A stretch of DNA of 8,346 nucleotides, from NCBI GenBank assembly GCA_035528275.1, contig DATKYV010000205.1, positions 1 through 8,346 of the forward strand, read 5' to 3'. The first letter of the stretch is position 1, and every line of letters begins with the position of its first letter. The DNA is from DATKYV01 sp035528275 (GTDB lineage: Bacteria; Acidobacteriota; Terriglobia; UBA7540). Positions 1 through 6,736 of the stretch are shown here, in pieces. The notes beneath the pieces are model-generated. The model searched no databases. It saw nothing but the letters and a program-made list of their open reading frames with translations, and had not been told where the DNA came from. Both the position numbers and the translations under genes were made by a program.

Positions 1-1254
1 TATCTTGTCCACGCCGACGGCACGCCATTCCTCTGGCTCTCGGATACCGCCTGGAACGGCGCGCTGAAGTCTGACGCCGAGAGCTGGGAGCGTTACCTCG
101 AAGACCGGGGCGGCAAAGGCTTCACCGCCATCCAATTCGTCGCCACACAGTGGCGCTCTGCTGGAGGAAACGCAGACTTGCGCGTCGCTTTTTTCGGGAT
201 GGAAAAGATATGGATCGATCCAGTCTTCTTCCAATGGATGGACGAACGGATCGACGCGCTGAATGAGCACGGGCTGGTGGCGGCGCCCGTTTTGATCTGG
301 GCCATCGAGCACAAGCTGACCCTGGCGTTGAACCCCGGCACCGCGCTCCCGGATGACCAGATCATCGTCCTCGCCCGCTACATGGTGGCGCGCTACGGCG
401 CGCACCACGTCATCTGGATTCTGGCGGGCGACAGCGACTATCGCGGCGAAAAAGCCGAGCGCTGGAAGAAAATCGGCCGAGCGGTGTTTGGAGACGCGCC
501 GGAGCGGCTTGCCACGATGCACCCCGGGGGACAACAGTGGGTGGCGGATGAATTCCGTCACGAGCCCTGGTTCAGCTTCAACGGCTATCAGAGCGGTCAC
601 GGCGACAGCGACGAGGCCATGCGCTGGCTCACCGACGGCCCGCCGAGCCGCGATTGGAAAACCGAACCTCACCTTCCTTTCATCAATCTGGAACCCAACT
701 ACGAGGGCCACAAGGGCTATACGCACCGGAAGCCGTTTGACGCTCACGCCGTCCGCCGCGCCGTTTACTGGAGCCTCCTCGTTTCGCCACCGGCAGGCGT
801 CTCGTACGGCGCGCATGGCATCTGGAGTTGGGAGCTGAGACCGCAAGAGCCCATGAGCCACCTGGGAAGCGGTGTCGCACCGCCCTGGTATGAAGCAATG
901 AAGTATCCGGGCAGCACGAGCCTGAAGCATATGAAAGCCCTCTTTGATTCGCTCGAGTGGTGGCGGCTGCGTCCGGCGCAGGATATTGTGGTCGCACAAC
1001 CGGACGCCGCGGACCCGAGCCGCTTTGTCGCCGCGGCCAGAGCTGAGGACGGCAAGTGGGCGCTGCTCTATATGCCGGTTGGTGGAAAGATCGCTGTGCG
1101 CAGCGAAAGTCTTGTGGGCCCGCTTGTCGCCCGCTGGTTCAATCCGCGCGAGGGGACATGGGCGGGCGAGCTTGAGGTCACGGAAGCGACGCAGACCCTT
1201 GAAACGCCGGACCAAGAGGACTGGGTTCTCTGGATTGGGCCGAAGACCAAGTAA
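1..1254 (+). CDS. Apiosidase-like glycoside hydrolase (DUF4038 plus collagen-binding-like C-terminal domain), 5' end missing
   Basis: The frame is open from the first base of the window and stops at TAA 1252-1254, giving 417 residues of a protein whose start lies outside. A TTG at 178 is an internal codon: the 59 residues before it carry the family's opening block (DGTPFLWLSDTAW, residues 6-18, then GFTAIQF, 40-46). Later blocks match the DUF4038/apiosidase-like TIM-barrel family (related to GH140): WILAGDSD around residues 139-146 and NLEPNYEG around 229-236, whose acidic residues (about D144 and E231) are the likely catalytic pair. Residues from about 340 to the end (WALLYMP, ARWFNPREGTW, EDWVLWI) match the small beta-sandwich called putative collagen-binding domain 2, which usually follows DUF4038. 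The family removes side-chain sugars such as apiose from plant polysaccharides; the substrate here is unknown. A signal peptide would lie in the missing part. The downstream gene dtd starts 57 bases later on the same strand. Family assignment is firm; specificity is not. Confidence 0.88.
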   Translation, partial: YLVHADGTPFLWLSDTAWNGALKSDAESWERYLEDRGGKGFTAIQFVATQWRSAGGNADLRVAFFGMEKIWIDPVFFQWMDERIDALNEHGLVAAPVLIWAIEHKLTLALNPGTALPDDQIIVLARYMVARYGAHHVIWILAGDSDYRGEKAERWKKIGRAVFGDAPERLATMHPGGQQWVADEFRHEPWFSFNGYQSGHGDSDEAMRWLTDGPPSRDWKTEPHLPFINLEPNYEGHKGYTHRKPFDAHAVRRAVYWSLLVSPPAGVSYGAHGIWSWELRPQEPMSHLGSGVAPPWYEAMKYPGSTSLKHMKALFDSLEWWRLRPAQDIVVAQPDAADPSRFVAAARAEDGKWALLYMPVGGKIAVRSESLVGPLVARWFNPREGTWAGELEVTEATQTLETPDQEDWVLWIGPKTK

Positions 1255-1294
1255 GAGCAGGTCCGAAGTGATTCACAAGAAGGCGCGTTTCGGT

Positions 1295-1300
1295 AGGTGA
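1295..1300 (+). promoter_or_regulatory. Ribosome binding site of dtd
   Basis: AGGTGA lies 11 bases before ATG 1312. The upstream in-frame GTG at 1297 overlaps this site and would add five residues (MNRQA) before the conserved N-terminus MRAVVQRV, so ATG 1312 is the preferred start. Confidence 0.5.
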
Positions 1301-1311
1301 ACAGACAAGCC

Positions 1312-1761
1312 ATGCGAGCCGTCGTGCAGCGCGTCAGTCGCGCGGAAGTTCGGGTGGATGGGGAAGTCGTGGGCCGCGTGGAGCGCGGGTTGCTGATCCT
1401 TCTGGGCATCGCCGACGGCGACACGGTGGAGATCGGGAAGGCCCTGGCGGAAAAGATCGCCAACCTTCGGATCTTCGACGACGAGCAGGGAAGGATGAAT
1501 CGCTCGCTGCTGGAGGCGGGTGGCGGCGCGCTCTGCGTCTCCCAGTTCACTCTCTACGGCGACTGCCGCAAGGGCCGGCGGCCGAGCTTCGACCGCGCCG
1601 CCCCGCCCGAAACCGCTCGCGCGCTTTACGAAGATTTCGTCGCGTCTCTGCGCGCCCTGGGCCTGACCGTTGAGACAGGAAGATTTCAGGCCATGATGGA
1701 CGTGGAACTGGTGAACGACGGCCCGGTCACCTTGCTGCTGGATTCTGAAAAGATTTTTTGA
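1312..1761 (+). CDS. dtd: D-aminoacyl-tRNA deacylase (DTD)
   Basis: This cytoplasmic homodimer hydrolyses D-aminoacyl-tRNAs and glycyl-tRNA(Ala), a chiral proofreading step that recycles tRNA. The protein has 149 residues, close to the roughly 145 typical of the family, and is full length. It begins with the family's standard start [13 protein letters not shown], carries the active-site motif SQFTLYGD at residues 77-84, and the Gly-cisPro motif in NDGPVT at residues 135-140, which holds the D-amino acid in the pocket. Both signatures are intact, so the enzyme should be active. The start at ATG 1312 is chosen because family homology begins exactly there. It sits 57 bases after the apiosidase-like gene on the same strand and may be cotranscribed with it, although nothing links the functions. 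It converges with the metallo-beta-lactamase-fold gene that ends 59 bases further on. Confidence 0.96.
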   Translation: MRAVVQRVSRAEVRVDGEVVGRVERGLLILLGIADGDTVEIGKALAEKIANLRIFDDEQGRMNRSLLEAGGGALCVSQFTLYGDCRKGRRPSFDRAAPPETARALYEDFVASLRALGLTVETGRFQAMMDVELVNDGPVTLLLDSEKIF

Positions 1762-1789
1762 TGCGCCGGGAAAGTGCCGTGGGACGACC

Positions 1790-1817
1790 GCCGGCCCTGG
1801 TGCCGGCCTGAGGGCCG
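1790..1817. terminator. Possible hairpin between convergent dtd and MBL-fold gene
   Basis: Two overlapping, mutually exclusive inverted repeats lie in the 59-base gap between the convergent stops: GCCGGC 1790-1795 with 1802-1807 (6-base loop), and CGGCCCT 1792-1798 with AGGGCCG 1811-1817 (12-base loop). Neither is followed by a T run on either strand, so a role in termination is only suggested by position. Confidence 0.3.
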
Positions 1818-1820
1818 ACG

Positions 1821-2642
1821 CTACAGGACGATCTCCATCCCTTCAAACGCGGCGCGAGAGTTGGGGAACCGGGCGCGCACGGTTCTTTCCAGGAGTTCGA
1901 CCGTGGCATCGTCGCTGTCCGGGTCGTGGTGAAAGAGAATGAGTTCCTTCACTCCCATTTCTTCGCAGATGGCCACGCCTTCTTCCCAGGTACTGTGCCC
2001 CCAACCGACTTTTTCGTGGCGCAATTGCTCTTTGGTGTACTGGCTGTCGTAGATCAGCAGGTCCGCGTCTCGCGCCAGCTCGCGAACCGCCTTGTCGCTT
2101 TCCGGATCGCCCGGTTCGTTGTCGGTGGCGTAGTGGATGGCCTTGCCATTATGCTCGATTCGAAAAGAGAGACAGCCCTGGGGGTGATTCAAGAGGCGGG
2201 CCTCAATAATGAAGTCTTCAAGCTGGAACGGGCCCTGCTGGATCTCCGTGAAAGTTCGAATCGAATGCATCTCATTCATGCTGACGGGAAAGTACGGGTC
2301 GGTCATCTGACCTTGCAGGGCCTCCTCGAGCGACGGCCCGGGCAGGCTGTAGGAATAGAAATGAAACTGATTCTTCTCTTCGTAGAGGGGCGCGAAGAAC
2401 GGCAGGCCCTGAATATGGTCCCAGTGGTAATGACTCAGCAGAACCTGGCCGCGGATGGGCCGATTGCCGAATTCCTTCATCAGGGCTTTTCCCAGCATGC
2501 GCATGCCGCTGCCGCAATCCACAATCAGGAGGCCTCCACCGTCAGAACGGATGGCCAGGCAGGGAGTATTTCCCCCGAAGCGCATGGTTTCCATTTGCGG
2601 GGTGGGAGTAGATCCTCGGACTCCCCAGAACCTCAGCCTCAT
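1821..2642 (-). CDS. Metallo-beta-lactamase-fold metal-dependent hydrolase
   Basis: The 273-residue protein has the full dinuclear-metal ligand set of the MBL superfamily: HYHWDH (HxHxDH) at residues 71-76, His153 in NHPQG, Asp174 in ATDNE, His216 in WGHST and the His pair at 238-239 in FHHD. The opening MRLRFWGVRGSTPTP and the block FGGNTPC are typical of the COG1235-like branch that includes PhnP-type phosphodiesterases and related cyclic-nucleotide or RNase Z-like enzymes. The WGHST motif points to the phosphodiesterase side rather than to beta-lactamases. There is no signal peptide, so it should act in the cytoplasm, probably on a phosphodiester; the substrate cannot be read from the sequence. 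ATG 2642 is preceded at 7 bases by AAAGG (2650-2654), and the N-terminus fits the family. It follows the nuclease-like gene by 167 bases on the same strand, with a hairpin between them, so cotranscription is uncertain. Confidence 0.9.
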   Translation of the reverse strand: MRLRFWGVRGSTPTPQMETMRFGGNTPCLAIRSDGGGLLIVDCGSGMRMLGKALMKEFGNRPIRGQVLLSHYHWDHIQGLPFFAPLYEEKNQFHFYSYSLPGPSLEEALQGQMTDPYFPVSMNEMHSIRTFTEIQQGPFQLEDFIIEARLLNHPQGCLSFRIEHNGKAIHYATDNEPGDPESDKAVRELARDADLLIYDSQYTKEQLRHEKVGWGHSTWEEGVAICEEMGVKELILFHHDPDSDDATVELLERTVRARFPNSRAAFEGMEIVL

Positions 2643-2762
2643 AGTCCAGCCTTTGATCCTATCGCGGGGCGGCTTTCATCGCTGAATCCTACACCAAAAG
2701 CGGCCGCCTGTTCCAAGGGAATTTTGCACTGGCTCGGAGGACCGAAGGGCGTGGGATTCTTC

Positions 2763-2785
2763 CCCGGCCGCAGGCGGCGGCCGGG
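2763..2785 (-). terminator. GC-rich hairpin downstream of the nuclease-like gene
   Basis: CCCGGCCGC (2763-2771) and GCGGCCGGG (2777-2785) form a perfect 9-bp stem with a 5-base loop, 25 bases past the stop of the leftward 515-aa gene. No T tract follows on the minus strand, so it may instead be a weak or processing-type hairpin in the leader of the MBL-fold gene. Confidence 0.4.
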
Positions 2786-2809
2786 AGGCGCCGCCCGGAC
2801 CCTCGCCCC

Positions 2810-4357
2810 TCAACGACCGCTGCGCAGGGCGCGGCGGAACAGGACCTTCACGCCCTCGCGCCAGCTTTCGTTGAGTCCCACTTGAACGATCTCGATCGAA
2901 GGGTGGAAGTAGCGAATCACCCGGTCGATGGTGGAATGAAATCGGAAGGCGGGGCAGACCAGGTAAAGCGCCGGCGCCGCGGGAGCCAGACCGGCGCCCG
3001 GAAAATATCCGAACTTCTGAAGATCGCCGGCCTCGTGCAGCCATTTGACGCGTAGCCAGTAATCGAGCCCTTGCAGCGGCAGGTTGATTTCTTCCTGGAG
3101 CTTCAGTTCGATGACCGCCAGGCGTCCTTGCCGCGTCGCCCCCAGGATGTCGATAACCCCGCGGTCGGTGCCGGAGAAGGCGGGCACTTGGGGATAAATG
3201 TGGTCGGGATGAAACGCCGGGTCGATCTTGATCGGATCGCGCACCAGCATGCTCTCCAGCCAGCGCTCGGCCTGCAGACGATAGTAATCGTGCGACGTCT
3301 CACTGCTTCCGGCGCGCCGGGTCTCGAGGACGCGGTCAAGGAAGTGCCGGAACTCTTCCCGCGTTTCTTCCTCGAACCTCCGAACGCTCCCCTCCAGGCC
3401 AAAGTAAACGCGCGGCGCAAGGCGGCCTTCGATGCGCGCAATTTCCAGGCCCAGAACGCGAAGCGAAAGAGCGTCGCCTGAGGCGTCGGGGACGACGTCG
3501 ACGCGCCCTGCGTCATCGCCCAGCAGGTCTTGCACCAGGGATTGGTGGCGTTTCACGATCTCTTCGCGGCGACGCAGGGGGACAAGGCGGGTCTCAACGT
3601 TTCCGAAATCCTTCAGGTCGATGGCGATGGGGCGCTTCGCCTCGGGCTTCCATTCGACAATCTCAACTTGCAGCGCGCGGTGATTGAGGTGCGCGGCGCG
3701 GTGAGCGGTGACCTCGACGGCTTTGGGGGGAAGAAATAACTTGAGCCCGCCGAGCGTAACCCGGCCGGAATTCCCGCGCAGCCAGTCCAGCCAGATGAGG
3801 CCGAAAGCGAGCGCGGCGTCGGCGGCAGCGGCGGGTTCGCCTTCGCTCAATCCCAGGAACGCCCAGCCCGTGGTGCCGCGGCGCGCCAGCCCGCGCGTGT
3901 ACCAGGCGGAGAAGGAGTGCTCGCGGTCCGAGCGCTGGCTGACGCGTTCGAACCGCCAGCCCGGGTATTCGCCCTGGAGCATCGCCAGAAGCTCCCGGCT
4001 AAAGCGCGGACGCGACTGGCGGCGGTCCTCCCGGCCCTGGCGCTTCAGTTCGCGCAACTCCAGAGTCCCCGTCCCGCGACCTCCGGGCTTGCGCACGAAC
4101 AGACCCATCTGGCCGCGGTCCCGGTAGGCTAACTCCTCCACGCGGCGGGCGAAGGAGCGCACGGGATTCCAGGCCTCGAACATCAACTTGCCGAAATCAA
4201 TCGACACCCGCCAGTTCGCCGCCGTCAGGTCCAGTACTTCCGCGCCGTCTTCCACCAGCACGGGATGCTGGAGTGATTTGAGGAACGATTCGATTTCCGT
4301 TTGGAGTTCGAGGAGCGGGCCGGGATCGCGCGAGGGAGGCATGGCGGTTGGCGCCAT
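2810..4357 (-). CDS. Uncharacterised protein with C-terminal PD-(D/E)XK (RecB-type) nuclease-like domain
   Basis: The protein has 515 residues and I do not recognise a named family for the whole chain. The C-terminal part has the layout of a PD-(D/E)XK nuclease: a possible helix-A acid in ERWLESML (E364), then D403 in GVIDILG, E417 and K419 in AVIELKL, and Q429/Y433 in LQGLDYW, which fits the QxxxY motif IV of RecB-type nucleases. The spacing D-13-ExK-9-QxxxY is right for that fold. Residues 1-350 are unassigned: they include a block around WRVSIDFGKLMFEAW (49-63), a charged stretch RELKRQGREDRRQSRPR (102-118), and a second half with repeated strand-like segments. No signal peptide or membrane segment is seen, so it should be cytoplasmic. 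ATG 4357 is preferred because GTGGGG lies about 5 bases upstream; an alternative ATG at 4342 lacks such a site. The 94-aa gene ends only 33 bases upstream, which suggests cotranscription. The nuclease fold is an inference from motifs; a helicase or methylase partner is not present in the window. Confidence 0.8.
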   Translation of the reverse strand: MAPTAMPPSRDPGPLLELQTEIESFLKSLQHPVLVEDGAEVLDLTAANWRVSIDFGKLMFEAWNPVRSFARRVEELAYRDRGQMGLFVRKPGGRGTGTLELRELKRQGREDRRQSRPRFSRELLAMLQGEYPGWRFERVSQRSDREHSFSAWYTRGLARRGTTGWAFLGLSEGEPAAAADAALAFGLIWLDWLRGNSGRVTLGGLKLFLPPKAVEVTAHRAAHLNHRALQVEIVEWKPEAKRPIAIDLKDFGNVETRLVPLRRREEIVKRHQSLVQDLLGDDAGRVDVVPDASGDALSLRVLGLEIARIEGRLAPRVYFGLEGSVRRFEEETREEFRHFLDRVLETRRAGSSETSHDYYRLQAERWLESMLVRDPIKIDPAFHPDHIYPQVPAFSGTDRGVIDILGATRQGRLAVIELKLQEEINLPLQGLDYWLRVKWLHEAGDLQKFGYFPGAGLAPAAPALYLVCPAFRFHSTIDRVIRYFHPSIEIVQVGLNESWREGVKVLFRRALRSGR

Positions 4358-4390
4358 TATAGCCCCACCCGCGCCGTCGGTTGCGGGCGA

Positions 4391-4675
4391 TTACCCGCTG
4401 CAGGTTAAGTAGGGTTGGGCGGCGAAGGCCGTGCCGGCCGCGTGGGCCTCGGCGCGCTGCCTCGGCCATTTCGCCAGCAGGAGGACTTTGCCGCTCGGAG
4501 CGATGTGGATGTAGAACATCTCGGAGCCGTTCTCCACATCATAGAAGTTCTTGCGACGCGGGTCGGGACGCGCCTCGGCTCCGGCGGTCAACAGGCCACG
4601 CAGCTTCTCGACCGTCCCCACCGGGTACTTCCGCAGGTTGTCAATTACCGGGGTCTCTTCCAGTCGAAGTCTCAT
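4391..4675 (-). CDS. Small protein of unknown function (94 aa)
   Basis: I cannot assign a family with a known function. The 94 residues start at ATG 4675, 6 bases after a strong GGGAGG site (4682-4687), which supports real translation. Residues 8-33 look helical (PVIDNLRKYPVGTVEKLRGLL), followed by a basic patch PDPRRKNFYDVENG (38-50) and a hydrophobic strand-rich segment MFYIHIAPSGKVLLLAKW (53-70). The last 24 residues are Ala-rich and look unstructured. There is no signal peptide, membrane helix or metal motif. The gene precedes the 515-aa nuclease-like gene by 33 bases on the same strand, so the two are probably one transcript. The general look recalls short conserved hypothetical proteins of Acidobacteriota, but that is an impression from memory, not a search. 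A structural or regulatory partner of the neighbour is possible. Confidence 0.72.
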   Translation of the reverse strand: MRLRLEETPVIDNLRKYPVGTVEKLRGLLTAGAEARPDPRRKNFYDVENGSEMFYIHIAPSGKVLLLAKWPRQRAEAHAAGTAFAAQPYLTCSG

Positions 4676-4783
4676 GGCCGTCCTCCCTTTCGAAAATTCC
4701 TACTAGCTCTACATACGAAGATGGGGGGTAGGAAGTTTCCTTCCGTGATGATTTTCCCTTCCCTCCTGCTTTGCATGCCGGAT

Positions 4784-4808
4784 GACGTCCCCACCGGACG
4801 TCCTGGTG
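4784..4808. repeat. Paired GACGTC sites, possible operator
   Basis: GACGTCC occurs at 4784-4790 and again at 4797-4803. Because GACGTC is itself palindromic, the first copy also forms a 7-bp inverted repeat with GGACGTC 4796-4802. The second copy is flanked by CACC and GGTG (4792-4808), extending its near-dyad symmetry. The 13-base period and position in a divergent promoter region suggest a regulator binding site, without direct proof. Confidence 0.3.
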
Positions 4809-5081
4809 TCTTTGAGAATCACCATTCCAGCCGCGTCTTGTATGCTTAGACGGGTCGCCGGCGAAAAAGTATGATCCCCCGAGACGCTTTTCCGGCTAAT
4901 TTTGAGAGGTTTGGCTAAACGGAGGAAGTGTGCGGCGCCGTTCATTCGCAAAGAACCGCAACCCACGGTGAGAAGGGGCTTGAAGTTGTTCCAAAACTGA
5001 GGGAGACTGCCAAGTCTTGGAGATCCCGGCGTTGTGACGTGAGCCCGTCCGCTATCAGAGCTTCCGTATTTGACCAATGCG

Positions 5082-5088
5082 AAGGAGG
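5082..5088 (+). promoter_or_regulatory. Ribosome binding site of the ADP-ribosylglycohydrolase-family gene
   Basis: AAGGAGG is a near-perfect Shine-Dalgarno sequence 5 bases before ATG 5094. It rules out the upstream in-frame TTG at 5070 as the start and places the lipoprotein signal peptide directly at the N-terminus. Confidence 0.85.
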
Positions 5089-5093
5089 CTGAC

Positions 5094-6674
5094 ATGCCCA
5101 AGCAACTTTCGAATTCGTTCGTTAGGTTTTGCTTTCTCCTCGCTATCCCTTCTCTTTCTCTTTTAACCGGCTGCCAGCCGGAAACCAAGCACCCATCCCC
5201 GGCGACGCGGACCATATCGCTCGAAAATCTTGCAGACAAGGTGCGGGGAGGCTGGGCCGGGCAGATGATCGGGGTCACCTACGGCGCGCCGACGGAGTTC
5301 CGTCACCGCCAGGAAATCATGGAAGGTCCGCGGGAGTGGAAGCCGGAGGAGCTGAAGGGCGCGCTCGACCAGGACGACCTCTACGTGGAGATGACGTTTG
5401 CCGACGTCATGGACCGCGCGGGCCTCGACGCCACCACCGAGCAGTACGGCGAGGCGTTCCGGGATTCGAAATATCGGCTCTGGCATGCGAACCTGGCGGC
5501 GCGGCGGTTGCTAAAGCGCGGAGTGAAAGCACCGATGTCCGGCGACCCCAGCCACAACCTGCACGCCAACGACATCGACTTTCAGATCGAATCCGACTTC
5601 ATCGGCCTGATGTGTCCGGGCATGCCGCGGGCCACGCAGGGCTACGCCGGCCGCGTGGGCCACGTGATGAACTACGGCGACGGGGTTTACGGCGGGGTGT
5701 TTGTCAGCGCCATGTACTCGGCCGCCTATTTTGAAAGCGATCCGCGCAAGGTGGTTGAGGCGGGATTGGCCGCCCTGCCTGCCGGCAGCCGCTACGCGCA
5801 GACGATTCGAGACGTTTTGCAGTGGTCGGCGGAGAATCCCGACTGGAAGAAGACCTGGCAGTTGACTGAGGACAAGTGGGACAAGGACGATCCCTGCCCC
5901 GACGGCGCGCTCAAACCTTTCAACATCGACGCCAGTCTGAACGGCGCCTACATCGCGCTCGGCTTGCTTTACGGCGGCGGCGATTTCGAGAAGACGATGG
6001 AAGTCTCCATGCGCGCCGGGCAGGACAGCGACTGCAATCCCTCCTCGGCCGCGGGCATTCTGGGCGTCATGCTCGGCTATAAGGGGATTCCGGTCAAGTG
6101 GACTGCGCCGCTGGCGGGGATCGCTGACGAGAAGTTTTCCTACACGAATTACTCCTTCAACTCAATCGTCGCGAGTACCATCGAGCGCGCCAAGCATGTG
6201 GTAACGCTGGAGGGCGGAACGATCGGCGAATCGACGCTGGGGATTCCCGTTCAGCAGCCCGAAACCATGCCGCTCGAGCAATTCGCGCCGGGCACGGTGG
6301 TGGAACGCATCGCGCCGGACGATTCGCGTTGGACGTGGAAGGGGGCATGGGAGAAGACGGGCGAGCGTCGTCAAGTGAGGCGCGCAAAGGCGGCGAGCGC
6401 GGAAGCCGGCGTCTCTTTCGAGGGAACCGGGGCGATGGTCGTGGTGACGCTCAGGCCCGACGGTGGGCTGGCCGATGTCTACCTCGACGGGGAACTCATG
6501 GCCACTGCGGACGCTTACAACGACGACGGCGACCGAGGCGGTGAGGGTTTTTGGGGCAAGTTCGACCTCCCGCCCGGCCCGCACACGCTGCGCCTGGTGG
6601 TGAAGGGCGAGCCGTATCCCGGCTCCAAAGGAGCTTGGGTTTATCTTGAAGACCTCGTCGTGTTTCGAAAATAG
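5094..6674 (+). CDS. ADP-ribosylglycohydrolase-family lipoprotein with C-terminal all-beta domain
   Basis: The 526-residue protein starts at ATG 5094. It opens with a lipoprotein signal peptide: basic n-region, hydrophobic FCFLLAIPSLSLL, then lipobox LTGC with Cys27, so the mature protein should be anchored outside the cytoplasm. Residues 43-370 match the ADP-ribosylglycohydrolase (ADPRH/DraG) fold: RGGWAGQMIGVTYGAPTEF (51-69), DQDDLY (92-97), HANDIDFQIESD (157-168), MNYGDGVYGGVF (192-203) and AGQDSDCNPSSAAG (308-321). The Asp residues D94, D95, D311 and D313 sit where the family binds two Mg ions, but the usual TDDT and GxDxDT threonines are replaced (Q/L and C). Residues from about 400 to 526 (VVVTLRPDGG, ADVYLDGE, GPHTLRLVVKG) look like a jelly-roll, possibly carbohydrate-binding, module. 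An N-glycosidic hydrolase acting on a sugar conjugate outside the cell is more plausible than removal of ADP-ribose from a cytoplasmic protein. The substrate is unknown. Confidence 0.88.
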   Translation: MPKQLSNSFVRFCFLLAIPSLSLLTGCQPETKHPSPATRTISLENLADKVRGGWAGQMIGVTYGAPTEFRHRQEIMEGPREWKPEELKGALDQDDLYVEMTFADVMDRAGLDATTEQYGEAFRDSKYRLWHANLAARRLLKRGVKAPMSGDPSHNLHANDIDFQIESDFIGLMCPGMPRATQGYAGRVGHVMNYGDGVYGGVFVSAMYSAAYFESDPRKVVEAGLAALPAGSRYAQTIRDVLQWSAENPDWKKTWQLTEDKWDKDDPCPDGALKPFNIDASLNGAYIALGLLYGGGDFEKTMEVSMRAGQDSDCNPSSAAGILGVMLGYKGIPVKWTAPLAGIADEKFSYTNYSFNSIVASTIERAKHVVTLEGGTIGESTLGIPVQQPETMPLEQFAPGTVVERIAPDDSRWTWKGAWEKTGERRQVRRAKAASAEAGVSFEGTGAMVVVTLRPDGGLADVYLDGELMATADAYNDDGDRGGEGFWGKFDLPPGPHTLRLVVKGEPYPGSKGAWVYLEDLVVFRK

Positions 6675-6686
6675 CCGCCGGCGAAT

Positions 6687-6719
6687 CGCATACATCCCGG
6701 CAGGCCCGGGATGTATGCG
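6687..6719. terminator. Perfect 14-bp inverted repeat between convergent genes
   Basis: CGCATACATCCCGG (6687-6700) and CCGGGATGTATGCG (6706-6719) pair without mismatch around a 5-base loop. The element begins 12 bases after the stop of the lipoprotein gene and ends 17 bases before the stop of the converging oxidoreductase gene. It is probably a bidirectional terminator; no T tract follows on either strand, so it departs from the canonical form. Confidence 0.7.
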
Positions 6720-6736
6720 CCGCCCTTGACCATCGG

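Larger units (their letters stand above)
4676..5093. other. 418-base divergent intergenic region
   Basis: This gap separates the start of the leftward 94-aa gene from the start of the rightward lipoprotein gene, so it should hold both promoters. I find no convincing consensus -35/-10 pair; the nearest on the plus strand is TTGTGA with TATCAG near 5033-5059 at a short 15-base spacing. Visible structure includes two GACGTCC copies 13 bases apart (4784-4790 and 4797-4803) and a perfect palindrome TCGCCGGCGA (4855-4864). No RNA gene was recognised. Short open frames exist here but none has a good start signal. Confidence 0.5.

Noticed and set aside
178..1254. TTG at 178 as the start of the apiosidase-like gene
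   Set aside because: The same frame is open back to base 1 and encodes the family's conserved N-terminal block, so the gene starts outside the window.
1926..2885. 319-residue open frame antisense to the MBL-fold gene
   Set aside because: Long antisense frames are common in GC-rich DNA. The opposite strand has a complete metal-ligand set, while this frame has no domain and no ribosome binding site that I could see.
5033..5059. TTGTGA / TATCAG as a sigma-70 promoter for the lipoprotein gene
   Set aside because: The spacing of 15 bases is short and the -10 match is only fair; similar matches arise by chance in a region this long.
4928..5092. 54-codon frame starting with GTG just before the lipoprotein gene, considered as a leader peptide
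   Set aside because: GGAGG lies only 2 bases before the GTG, too close for normal initiation, and the product shows no attenuator-like codon run.
4709..5278. 189-residue open frame on the minus strand across the intergenic gap and the start of the lipoprotein gene
   Set aside because: It overlaps 185 bases of a confidently assigned gene, has no recognisable domain and runs through the likely promoter region. Its amino acid make-up looks random.
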